NCBI RefSeq assembly: GCF_019578655.1
Contig: NC_063256.1
Coordinates: 22,544,005-22,608,004, forward strand
Direction: 5' to 3'
Source of the DNA: Ricinus communis
Taxonomy: Eukaryota > Streptophyta > Magnoliopsida > Malpighiales > Euphorbiaceae
DNA: 64,000 nt
Part shown: positions 35,301 through 46,600 of the stretch, in pieces
How the letters are laid out: every line of letters begins with the position of its first letter
Numbering within the stretch: position 1 is the first letter of the stretch
Position numbers and translations under genes: made by a program
The notes under the pieces: model-generated
The model's input: only the letters and a program-made list of their open reading frames with translations
What the model was told of the DNA's origin: nothing
Databases searched by the model: none

Positions 35301-38300
35301 CCGTAAAAGGGGTCTATTTGTCGATATAAGAAAATAACCCTGTAAAACATGCATATTTATGAATCTGAGAAATAACCTCCGTAAAAGTAGTGTAATTGTG
35401 AATGAGAGAAAATAACCTCATAGAAGGAGTAAATTTTATAATATGAGAAAACAACCCCATAATACAGGGATATTTATTAATCGGAGAAAATAACCCCATA
35501 ATTTTGGTATATTTGTGAGCATGAAAAAACAACCAATTAAATGGGTTAATTTTATAATATGAGAAAACGACCCCGTAAAAGGGGTATATTTGTCGATATA
35601 AGAATATAACCCCGTAAAATGTGTATATTTATGAATTTTACAAGACCACCCCATATTAGTGCTAATAATTTAATATGAGAAAACGACCACGTAAAAGTGG
35701 TATATTTATCAATATAAGAAAATAATACCGTAAAACGTGTATATTTATGAATTTGAAAAAACAACCGCGTAAAGTATTATAATTGCGAGTCTGTAAAACA
35801 TCCTCGTAAAAGAGGTAAATTTTTTAATATGAGAAAATAATACCGTAAGAGAGGGTATATTTAAAAATATTAGAAAACAACCCCGTAATATGGGGATATT
35901 TATTAATCGGTGGAAATAACACTGTAATTTTGGTATATTTGTGAGTATGAGAAAAGAATCCCTTAAATGGGTTAATTTTAGAATAAGAGAATATAACCCC
36001 GTAAAAAGGGTATATTTGTCGATATAAGAAAATAACCCCGTAAAACGTGTATATTTATGAATTTGACAAAACAACCCCATAATAGTGCTAATAATTTAAT
36101 ATGAGAAAATGATCCTGTAAAAGTGGTGTATTTATCAATATAAGAAAATAACCCCGTAAAACATGTATATTTATGAATCTGAGAAAACAACCCCGTAAAA
36201 GTAGTGTAATTGCGAGTCTATCAAACAGCCTCGTAGAAGGGTTTAACTTTTTAATATAAGAAAACAACCCGTAAGAGGGGTATATTTATAAATATTAGAA
36301 AATAACCCCATAATACGGGAATATTTATCAATCGAAGAAGATAGCCCCGTAATATTTGTATATTTGTGAGTATGGAAAAACAACCCGCTAAATGGGTTAA
36401 TTTTAGAGTATGAGAAAACAACCCCGTAAAATTAGTATATTAGTCGATATAAGAAAATTATCCTGTAAAACATCTATATTTATGAATTTGAGAAAACAAC
36501 CCCGTAAATGGGGTATATTTGTCGATATAAGAAAATAACCCCGTAAAACTTGTATATTTATGAATTTTGAGAAAACAACCCCGTAATAGTGCTAATAATT
36601 TAATATGAGAAAACGACCCCGTAAAAGTGGTATATTTATCAATATAAGAAAATAATCTCGTAGAACGTGTATATTTATGAATATGAGAAAACAACTCCGT
36701 AAAAGTAGTGTAATTACGAGTTTGAGAAAATAGCCTCGTAGAAGGGGTAAATTATTTAATATGAGAAATCGACCCCGTAATATGGGGATATTTATCAACA
36801 ACCCCTTAAATGGTTAATTTTATAATATGAGAAAACAACCCGGTAAAAGGGGTATATTTGTCGATATAAGAGAATAACCTCGTAAAACGTTTATATTTAT
36901 GAACTTAAGAAAATAATCCCATAATAGTGCTAACAATTTAATATGAGAAAAGGACCCCGTAAAAGTGGTATATTTATCAATATAAGAAAATAACCCCGTA
37001 AAACGTGTATATTTATGAAACTAAGAAAACAACCCTGTAAAAATAGTTTAATTGCGAGTCTGACAAAACATCCTCGTAGAAGGGATAAGCTTTTTAATAT
37101 GAGAAAACAAAACAGGAATATGGGAATATTTATCAATAATCTCGTAATTTTGGTATATTTGTGAGTATGAGAAAACAACCCCTTAAATGGTTAATTTTAT
37201 AATATGAGAAAACAATCCCGTAAAAAGAGGTATATTTATTAATATAAGAAAACCCCGTAAAACATATATACTTATGAATTTGAGAAAACAACCCCGTAAT
37301 ATTGCTAATAATTTAATATGAGAAAACGACCTCGTAAAAGTGGTATATTTATCAATATAAGTAAATAACCTGGTAAAACGTGTATATTTATGAATCTAAG
37401 AAAACAACCCCGTAAAAATAGTATAATTACGAGTATGAGAAAACTGCCTCGTAAAAGGGGTAAATTCTTTAATATGAAAAAAATCCCCGTAAGAGGGGTA
37501 TATTTTTAAATATTAGAAAACAACCATGTAATACGGGCATATTTATTAATCGGAGAAAATAACCCCCTAATTTTGGTACATTTGTGACTGTTAGAAAATA
37601 ATCCCTTAAATGGGTTAATTTTAGAATATGACAAAATAACCCAATTATAGGGGTATATTTGTCGATATAAAAAAATAACCGCGTAAAACGTGTATATTTA
37701 TGAATTTGACAAAACAACCCCATAATAGTGCTAATTGTTTAATATGAGAAAATGATCCCATCAAAGTGGTATATTTATCAATATAAGAGAATAACCTCGT
37801 AAAACGTGTATATTTATGAATATGAAAAAATAACCTAGTAAAAGTAGTGTAATTTCGAGTCTGTCAAAACAGCCTCGTAGAAGGGGTAAGTTTTTTACTA
37901 GAAAATAACCCGTAAGAGGGGTATATTTATAAATATTAGAAAACAACCCCGTAATACGGGATTTTTATCAATCGGAGAAAATAACCCCGTAATATTTGTA
38001 TATTTGTGAATATGGGAAAACAACCCCTTAAATGGGTTAATTTTAGAGTATAAGAAAACAACCCCGTAAAAGCGGTATATTTGTCGATATAAGAAAATAA
38101 CCCCGTAAAACATGTATATTTATGAATTTGAGAAAACAACACCATAATAGTGCTAATAATTTAATATGAGAAAACAACCCCGTAAAAGTGGTATATTTGA
38201 CAATATCAAAAAATAACCACGTAATAAATGTGTATATTTATGAATTTGACAAAACAACACCGTAAATGGGATATATTTGTCAATATAAGAAAATTACCCC

Positions 38301-39412
38301 GTAAAACGTGTATATTTATGAATTTTGTCAAAATGACCCCGAATAGTGCTAATAATTTAATATGAGAAAATGATCCCGTAAAAGTTTATTTATCAATATA
38401 AGAAAATAACCCCATAAAACGTGTATATTTATGAATCTGAAAAAACAACACCGTAAAAGTAGTGTAATTGAGAAAACGCCCTCGTAGAAGCGGTAAAATT
38501 TTTAATATGAGTAAACAACCCCGTAAGAGTGGTATATTTTTACATATTAGAAAACAGCCCCGTAATACGGGGATATTTATCAATCGGAGAAAATAATCCC
38601 GTAATTTTGGTATATTTGTGAGTATGAGAAAACAACTCCTTAAATGGGTTAATTTTAGAATAAGAGAATATAACCCCGTAAAAGGGGTATATTTGTCGAT
38701 ATAAGAAAATAACCCCATAAAACCTGTATATTTATGAATTTGACAAAACAACCTTATAATAGTGCTAATAATTTATTACGAGAAAATGATCTCATAAAAG
38801 CGGTATATTTATCAATATAAGAAAATATCTCCGGAAAACGTGTATATTTATGAATCTGAGAAAACAACCCCATAAAAGTATTGTTATTGCGAGCCTTAGA
38901 AAATAGCCTCATAGAAGGGGTAAATTTTTTAATATAAGAAAACAATCCATAATACAGGGATATTTATCAATCGAAGAAAATAACCCCGTAATTTTAGTAT
39001 ATTTGTGAGCATGAGAAAACAACCCCTTAAATAGGTTAATTTTAGAGTATGAGAAAACAATCCAGTAAAAGGGGTATATTTGTCGATATAAGAAAATAAC
39101 CGTGTAAAACGTGTAAATTTATAAATTTGACAAAACAAGCCCATAATAGTGATAATAATTTAATATGAGAAAACGACCCCGTAAAAGGGGTATATTTATC
39201 AATATAAGAAAATAACCCCGTCAAACGTGTATATTTGTGAATCTAAGAAAATAACCCCGTAAAAGTAGTGTTATTGCGAGTCTGAAAAAACAGCCTCGTA
39301 AAAGGGGTAAATTTTTTAATATAAGAAAACAGCCCTATAATATAGGGATATTTATCAATTGAAGTAAATAACCCCGTAATTTTGGTATCTTTGTGAGCAT
39401 GAGAAGACAACC
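32327..39412. repeat. Higher-order satellite array, left segment
   Basis: Tandem monomers of 38-39 bp with the general form GAGAAAACAACCCCGTAAAA followed by GGGGTATATTTATCAATAT. Landmark monomer copies (…aatagtgctaataat…) fall at 32,532 and 32,919 (387 bp), then at intervals that are close to multiples of 39 bp (196, 662, 425, 387, 410, 658, 426, 504, 338, 375, 426, 422). The regular unit is therefore about ten monomers, with losses and gains of whole monomers. An extra monomer type with ccccgtaagagggg occurs in the ~426-bp units. All units run in one orientation. The many minus-strand reading frames come from the 39-bp (13-codon) period and are not genes. Confidence 0.95.
39408..39412 (+). 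other. Target-site duplication, left copy (CAACC)
   Basis: CAACC directly before the element's outer end TGATGC. Because every satellite monomer has a caacc-type string, five matching bases alone would be weak. The support is that left and right flanks rejoin to one uninterrupted monomer. Confidence 0.7.
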
Positions 39413-39439
39413 TGATGCTTTTTTTTTTTTTTTAGAGAA

Positions 39440-39493
39440 CAGGAGATGTTTGGGAACAAGGCGTGGTCACGCCTTATAGAAATTAGTCTCCTG
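39440..39493. promoter_or_regulatory. Symmetrical nested inverted repeat near the element's 3' end
   Basis: Outer arms CAGGAGA (39,440-39,446) and TCTCCTG (39,487-39,493), inner arms AAGGCGTG (39,458-39,465) and CACGCCTT (39,468-39,475), a 2-base centre, and exactly 11 unpaired bases on each side. A transcript would fold into a hairpin with an internal loop. The inner palindrome recurs in the LTR at 43,371-43,388. The role is unknown; possibilities are RNA packaging, 3'-end formation or a DNA hairpin. Confidence 0.6.
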
Positions 39494-39653
39494 CCAGAAA
39501 AAAGAAAAAAGAAAAATTAATTTTTTTTTTATAAAAGAAATTAAAAACTAAAAACTAAAAACAAAATAAACTAAGTGAAAGAAAAAAATAATAATAATAA
39601 AAAATAAAGCAAGTATTTGGGTTGCCTCCCAATAGCGCAATTGTTTAACGTCG

Positions 39654-42089
39654 TTATGCTCGACGGAATGATAAAATATTTGAGTCATCCAAATAAGTGA
39701 GGTGATCCAAAGAAAAACTAATGGAACATAAAGCAATTTTACCCTCATGGAAGATCTTCAATCTATGACCATTCAGTTTGAAAATTTTATCCGAATCCAA
39801 GCTTCTAATTTCCACTTCTAAATTAGATTGTGCATCTAATTCTTTCTCATCACTAATATTTTCTTTTGCAAATACTTCCTGCACAATTGGATTAATTACA
39901 TCAATATGGCAAAGAGAATGTAAATTATTAGGATATTTCATTGCATCGAAAATATTAAATTTAACAATCTCTCTATCAAACTCTACGGAGAGAGTACCCT
40001 CATCTACATTAATCTTTGTCTTAGCAGTTTTCATGAATGGTCGTCCTAATAAAATCGAAGCTGATTTTAATGAGGAATTACCATCCATTTCCAAAATGTA
40101 AAAGTCGACAGGAAATATGAGCTCATTAACCTGCACCAAAACATCTTCAACAACTCCAAGGGGATGAATATAAGAATGATCAGCTAATTGAATCATTACA
40201 CCAGTCTTTTGCAAGTTATTTAGTTTCAATTCTTGATAGATAGAAAATGGCATGACATTAATGGAAGCTCCTAAATCTAACATGGCATGCTCAATTTTCA
40301 TATTACCAATAACACAAGGTAATGAAAACATACCTAGATCCTTGCATTTTTCAGGCATATTCTTTTGCAAGATGGCCGACACATTCTTACTTACCACCAC
40401 TTTCTCCTTTTCCTTCATCCTTCTTTTGTTTGTGCATAATTCCTTCAAGAACTTTGCATATTTAGAAATTTTCTTGATAGCATCCAATAATGGGATATTT
40501 ATCTCCACCTTCCTAAATGTATCCAGGATCTCCTTTTCTTACTCATCTTCTTTTGGCTTAGCTAATCTGCTAGGAAAAGGAGGTAATGGCGTGTGAGATG
40601 AAAGAGATAGAGGAGGATCGAATTTTACCCCACGTGATGCTTTATAGGAAGCTTCTTCTTCTTCCTTTTCCTTGCTCGGTTCACTTTTCTTAAGTGGAAT
40701 CGATCCTGAAGGAATCTCCTTTCCACTTCTAAGAAAAATTGCACTAACATTCTCCTTTGGATTTATCTCTGGTTGTGAAGGTAGTTTTCCAGAATTTTGA
40801 GCCTCCAATTTACTAACCGACGTAGCCAATTGAGTAATTTGATTGCCTAAACTCTGAATGCTTGACCTTGTTTCCTGTTGAAATTGAAGAGCATTGTTAG
40901 CAAGATTTTGAACAATATCTTCCAAGGACATACCTGAATTAGAAGCTTGAGGTTGTCTATTGAAATTCTCGGAAGGATACTTTTATTGTCCTCCTTGGTT
41001 CCCATAGCTCAAATTCGGGTGATCTCTCCATCCAGGATTGTAATGATTAGAAAAGGGGTCATACTTCCTTTGAGATTGACCAGTAAATCCGCCTAGAGCG
41101 TTAGCTTCTTGCATGGAGTCTTGTTGCAATGTTGGACACATATCGGTGGGATGTCCTTGCAGTGAACATATTCCATAGACTTTTGCCATTTGCAATTGCC
41201 CTACAGCCATTTGACGAACCAAAGCAGTTAAATCAGAAATTTGATTTTCAAGATTTTTAGTACTTACCTCATTAACTCGCCTTGTAGCTCCATCAGCCCT
41301 TGTACCAAATTGCTGAGAATTTTCGGCCATGTTTGAAATTAATTGCTTGGCTTCTTCAGGCGTTTTATCTACCAAAGCTCCACCACTTGCTGCATCAATC
41401 ATACTCCTATCCATTGGCAATAATCCTTCATAGAAATATTGGATTAGGAGTTGCGGAGAGATTTGATGATGTGGGCATTTAGCACACAGTTGCTTGAACC
41501 TTTCCCAATATTCATACAATGTTTCTCCAGTGAACTGTGTTATGCCATAAATTTCTTTTCTGATGTTGGCAGCTCTTGTTGCAGGGAAAAACTTATCGAG
41601 GAATAATCTTTTCATCTCGTTCCATATTGTTATTGAACCGGAAGGTAGATAATAGAGCCAATCCTTTGCTTTATCCTTCAAAGAAAAGGGGAAAGCTCTA
41701 AGATTTATTTGCTCTTTGGTCACACCATGTGGTTTCATTCCGGAGCATACAATATGGAATTCTTTCAAGTGTTTATGAGGATCTTCACTTGTACATCCAT
41801 GAAAACAAGGGAGTAAGTGAATTAAACCAGATTTTAATTCAAAATCAACTGCAATATTAGGAAATGTAATGCATAAAGGTTGTTGATTTAAATCCGGTGA
41901 AGCTAGCTCTTTGAGAGTTCATTAGCCATGTTTTACCAACTTCTTAAAAATAGATGCGTCGCCAATAGCTATATCTATTTCCTCTATGAGACAATTTTTT
42001 CTTTGCTTAGTCTCCTTTCTTAATTGGTGCGCCGTCTTCTCAATTTCAGGATTAAACTGCAAATCAATATCTTGAAAAGAACGAGTCAT
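39654..42089 (-). pseudogene. gag-protease frame fused to integrase C-terminal tail
   Basis: One frame of 812 codons from the ATG at 42,089 (MTRSFQDIDLQ) to the stop at 39,654. gag: CFHGCTSEDPHKHLKEFHIV, LKDKAKDWLYYLPSGSI, FFPATRAANIRKEIYGI and FKQLCAKCPHHQI (41,830-41,450), with a zinc knuckle CSLQGHPTDMC whose first Cys reads Tyr. A coiled stretch (NLANNALQFQQETRSSIQSL) and a K/E/S/P-rich region follow. Protease: MLDLGASINVMPFSIY (D-L-G-A-S active-site type) and ILLGRPFMKTAKTKI. After the protease the frame passes straight to FKLNGHRLKIF, which in full-length Athila-type elements is the very end of integrase. RT, RNase H and the integrase core are cleanly absent. In-frame stops: 41,924-41,919 (two adjacent), 40,985-40,983 and 40,541-40,539. 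Otherwise the frame is intact, which suggests a recent insertion. Confidence 0.8.
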
Positions 42090-42126
42090 AAACAAATAAA
42101 TTAATCAATGAGAAACTAAAATAGGG

Positions 42127-42144
42127 TCCCCGGCAACGGCGCCA
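42127..42144 (-). other. Primer binding site, tRNA-Asp type
   Basis: On the minus strand TGGCGCCGTTGCCGGGGA, the well-known primer site of Athila-type plant elements, complementary to the 3' end of tRNA-Asp. It lies four bases inside the LTR end (…CCCGTTCA, AATT, then the site) and 37 bp before the gag ATG. Confidence 0.9.
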
Positions 42145-42148
42145 AATT

Positions 42149-43606
42149 TGAACGGGTTGTCGAAGCCCTTCAAAATAAATTACTGATTTTCCTAAACTAA
42201 CTTGTAGAAATAGTGAAACCAGGTCGAATCCCAAGGGAACCAATGTGGATAGCTTCTCAAAGTAAAATAAAAGGGGGGTTTTTGAATGTTTGAATCAAAA
42301 TTATAAATAAGCAGAAAATAATGAAGGCTGAATAGTAAATAAAAATCAATCTTAACAAATTTCCAATTCAAGAGTGCTAATTCCATCCAATTGTAATCAT
42401 GATCATAGGCTAAAATATTAATTCTTCTATTCAAGTACTTAGTCTACTTATTCGAAAAAGCCGCAACAAGTGTAATTCTCCTAATATAATTGACTCGAAC
42501 CCAACATCCAAATCAAAACTTACCATTAGTCAACTGGGCACGATAGCGTTCCATATCAACTTAATGATAGCATTAAGAATAATGAGAATGAGTAAACCAA
42601 CATTAATTTAATTGAGATAACTGCAATTGAAATAACCTTGTTCCTTTATTTCCCTAGAGCCTATCATGCAAGCTATGTAATTCGAATAAGCCGTAATCAC
42701 ACACACATGAGCCTCCTTGCTACTTGTGTCAATCGTTCATGACAATTCACGGATCACAAACTCAAAGTTTAGCAATAGAAAAATCAATATCAAAGTTGAG
42801 TCGTCAGTTCAATCAATATCAATAATTCATAAATAATAAGAACAAGAAATAAAGAATACTTGAATTAAAGAAGAATTCTGTTAAGCTCAAAGCCTCACAA
42901 AATCACAATTGGAATTTATTCACTCTTGAATTAGAAACTAAAAAACTTAGCCACTCATGGTGGAGTCAGAATTCACAAGAATTGTAGAGAGTAGAAGAAG
43001 AAATAAGAATATGAATATCAATCTGAATCTCAATGCCTCTGCTCAAAGTATCTAGCCGTCCTTATATAGGAAGTAAAACCCTAAACCCTAATAGAATCCT
43101 TATCAAAAAGAAATAAGATTCCTATTTAATCTTATCCCTACAAGAAAGGATAAGATTAAAAGTGATCTAAATAAATTAAAACCCTAAATACATGGAAGAA
43201 AGTTCTATTAATCCAACACTTCCAAAAATAGAGGAGATTAACTAAGGATAGGTCCACCACAATGAAAACTCTGAAAATTTCGAAGCTCTCCTTAGCATCT
43301 TTAAGAAATTTCATGGGTGTGCAAGGTATCACGGCGACATGAGTCTTCTGCATGATTGCGGAGCTTAGGTAAGGCGTGGTCACGCCTTGTCGACAGTGAT
43401 CTTCTGTGCAGATTTCTGCACTTCCTCCAAAAGACTTAGTTTCTGATAAATGATGACTTAAAACATGTCTTTAGGCTGGATTTTGCTCCATCCTTGATAT
43501 TGCATCACCTAAGTCAGAATAAACATAATTTTCATAATTAAGTACATTATTCAACCAAAATGCAAGGAAATTCAACACGATAAATATAACTATTTGTGAC
43601 TTATCA
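42149..43606 (-). repeat. 5' LTR of the satellite-inserted element
   Basis: 1,458 bp; on the plus strand it runs TGAACGGG...ACTTATCA, so TG...CA is respected. U3 spans 43,606 to about 43,070 and carries the AAGGCGTGGTCACGCCTT palindrome (43,371-43,388) and a second perfect hairpin GTGCAGA-tt-TCTGCAC (43,406-43,421). The matching 3' LTR expected at the left end of the element is absent. Confidence 0.75.
43060..43091 (-). promoter_or_regulatory. LTR promoter: TATA box with adjacent telo-box repeats
   Basis: On the minus strand TTAGGGTTTAGGGTTTTAC is followed by TTCCTATATAAGG: two telomere-like units (telo-box, AAACCCTA on the plus strand at 43,076-43,091) right upstream of a TATA box (43,060-43,070). 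Telo-boxes occur in promoters of many plant growth-related genes. The transcription start would be about 30 bp downstream, near 43,030. Confidence 0.6.
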
Positions 43607-43611
43607 CAACC
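43607..43611 (+). other. Target-site duplication, right copy (CAACC)
   Basis: CAACC directly after the LTR end TTATCA; the monomer then continues CCTTAAATG. Five base pairs is the usual length for Ty3/gypsy elements. Confidence 0.7.
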
Positions 43612-46600
43612 CCTTAAATGAGTTAATTTTAGAGTATAAGAAAACAATCCCTTAAAAGGAGTATATTTGTCGATATAAGAAAATAATCGCGTAAAACGTG
43701 TAAATTTATAATTTTGGCAAAACAACCCCATAATAGTGCTAATAATTTAATATGAGAAAACGACCCCGTAAAAGTGGTATATTTATCAATATAAAAAAAT
43801 ATCCCGTAAAATATGTATATTTATGAATTTGAGAAAATGACCGTGTAAAAGTAGTGTAATTGCGAGTCTGAGAAAACAGCCTCGCAGAAGGAGTAAATTT
43901 TTTAATATGAGGAAACAACCTCGTAATACGGGGATATTTATCAATTGGAGAAAATAACCCCTTAATTTTGGTATATTTGCGAGTATGAGAAAACAACCCT
44001 TAAATTGGTTAATTTTAGAGTGTGAGAAAACAACCCCATAAAAGGGATACATTTTTCGATATAAGAAAATAACCCCGTAAAATGTGTATATTTTTGAATT
44101 TGACAAAACAATCCCATGAAAGTGCTAATAATTTAATATGAGAAAACAACCTTGTAAAAATGGTATATTTATCAATATAAGAAAATAACCCGTAAAATGT
44201 GTATATTGATGAATCTGAGAAAACAACCCCGTAAAATTAGTGTGATTGCGAGTCTGAGAAAATAGCCTCGTAGAAGCGGTAAACTTTTTAATATGAGAAA
44301 ATAACCCCGTAATATGGGGATATGTATCAATAACCCCATAATTTTGGTACACTTGTGAGCATGAGAAAACAACCCCTTAAATGGATTAATTTTATAATAT
44401 GAGAAAACAACCACGTAAAAGGGGTATATTTGTCGATATAAGAAAATAACCCTGTAAAACGTATATATTTATGAATTTGACAAAACCACCCCATATTAGT
44501 GCTAATAATTTAATATGCGAAAATGATCCCGTAAAAGTGGTATATTTATCAATATAAGAGAATAATCCTATAAAACGTGTACATTTATGAATCTGAGAAA
44601 ACAACCCCGTAAAAGTAGTGTAATTGCGAGTCTATAAAACAGCTTCGTAGATGAGGTAAATTTTTTAATATGAGAAAACAACCTCGTAAGAGGGGTATAT
44701 TTATAAATATTAAAAAATAACCTCGTAATACGGAAATATTTATCAATCAAAGAAAATAACCCTGCAATTTTTGTATATATGTGAGTATGGGAAAACAATC
44801 CCTTAAATGAGTTAGTTTTAGAGTATGAGAAAATAACCCCGTAAAAGGGATATATTTGTTGATATAAGAAAATAAGCCCGTAAAATGTGTAAATTTATAG
44901 ATTTTTCAAAACAACCTCATAATAGTGCTAATAATTTAATATGAGAAAACGACCCCATAAAAGTAGTGTAATTGCGAGTCTGAGAAAACAGCCTCATAGA
45001 AGGGGTAAATTTTTTAATATGAGAAAACAACCCCGTAATACGGAGATATTTATCAATCGGAGAAAATAACCCCTTAATTTTGGTATATTTATGGGTATGA
45101 GAAAACAACTCTTAAATGGGTTAATTTTAGCGTATGAGAAAGCAACCCCGTAAAACGAGTATATGTATTAATTTGAGAAAACAATCCATAATAGTGCTAA
45201 TAATTTAATATGAGAAAAAGATCCCGTAAAAGCAGTATATTTATCAATATAAGAAAATAACCCCGTAAAACGTGTATATTTATGAATCTGAGAAAACAAC
45301 ACCATAAAAGTAGTGTAATTAAGAGTCCAATAAAACATCCTCGTAGTAGGGGAAATCTTTTAATATGAAAAAGCAACCGCGTAATACGGAGATATTTATC
45401 AATCGGAGAAAACAACCCCTTAAATGGGTTAATTTTATAATATGACAAAACAACCCCGTGAAAAGGGGTATATTTGTTGATATAAGAAAATAACACCGTA
45501 AAACGTGTATATTTATGAATCCGAGAAAAAACTCCCGTAAAAGTAGTATAATTGTGAGTGTGAGGAAATAGCCTCATAGAAGGGGTAAATTTTATAATAT
45601 GAGAAAACAACCCCATAATACAGGGATATTTAGTAATCGGAGAAAATAACCCCACAATTTTGGTATATTTATGAGTATGAAAAAATAACCATTTAAATGG
45701 GTTAATTTTATAATATGAGAAAACAACCCCATAAAATGGTATATTTCTCAATATAAGAAAATAATCCCATAAAACATGTATATATATGAATTTGACAAAA
45801 CAACCCCATAATAGTGCTAATAATTTAATATGAGAAAACAACCACGTACAATTGGTATATTTATCAATAAAAGAAAATAATCCCATAAAATGTGTATATT
45901 TATGAATCTGAGAAAACAACCCCGTAAAAGAACTGTAATTGCGAGTCTGAGAAAATAGCCTCTTAGAAGGGGTAAATTTTTAATATGAGAAAAAAACCCT
46001 GTAATATAAGGATATTTATCAATCACCCCATAATTTTGGTATATTTGTGAGTATGAGAAAACAACCCCTTAAATGGGTTAATTTTATAATATGACAAAAC
46101 AACCCCATAAAAGGGGTATATTTGTCGATATAAGATAATAACACCATAAAACATGTATATTTATAAATTTGAGAAAAAACACCGTAAAAGTAGTGTAATT
46201 GAGAGTGTGAGAAAAAATTCTCATAGAAGGGGTAAATTTTTTAATATGAAAAAACAACCCTATAATACGGGGATATTTATTAATCGAAGAAAATAACCCC
46301 ATAATTTTGGTATATTTGTGAGTACGAAAAAACAACCATTTAAATGGATTAAATTTGTAATATGAGAAAACATCCCCGTAAAAGGGTGTATTTCTCAATA
46401 CAAGAAAATAACCCCGTAAAACATGTATATTTATGAATTTGACAAAACAGTTCATAATAGTGCTAATAATTTAGTATGAGAAAATAACCCCGTAAAAGTG
46501 GTATATTTATCAATATAGGAAAATAATCTCGTAAAACGTGTATATTTATGAATCTGAGAAAACAACCTCATAAAAATAGTGTAATCGCGGGTCTGAGACA

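Larger units (their letters stand above)
39413..43606 (-). mobile_element. Gag-protease-only Athila-like retrotransposon inserted in the satellite
   Basis: The insertion interrupts one satellite monomer: gagaagacaacc to its left and caaccccttaaatg to its right. CAACC is duplicated (39,408-39,412 and 43,607-43,611), and the array resumes exactly in phase. Order on the minus strand: LTR (43,606 to 42,149), tRNA-Asp primer site, one long gag-protease-integrase-tail frame (42,089 to 39,654), the conserved GGGAGGCAACCC post-pol motif (39,637-39,618), an untranslated region with a large hairpin, and an A-rich end at 39,413. RT, RNase H, most of integrase and the 3' LTR are missing. Four in-frame stops are the only breaks in the frame. 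Confidence 0.85.

Noticed and set aside
32327..39412. CRISPR-like repeat-spacer array
   Set aside because: The repeats are degenerate and contiguous with no unique spacers, and the context is a plant nuclear genome.
39413..39440. Poly-A tail of a LINE-mobilised retrotransposon transcript (15 A on the minus strand)
   Set aside because: The right end includes a full LTR with U3 upstream of the TATA box, which an RNA copy would lack, and the target duplication is the 5 bp typical of LTR-element integrase.
45197..45919. 240-codon minus-strand frame in the satellite, as a repeat-protein gene
   Set aside because: The same DNA is open in other frames with equally repetitive products, the frame follows from the 39-bp period, the 388-bp unit changes frame each time, and there are no gene landmarks.
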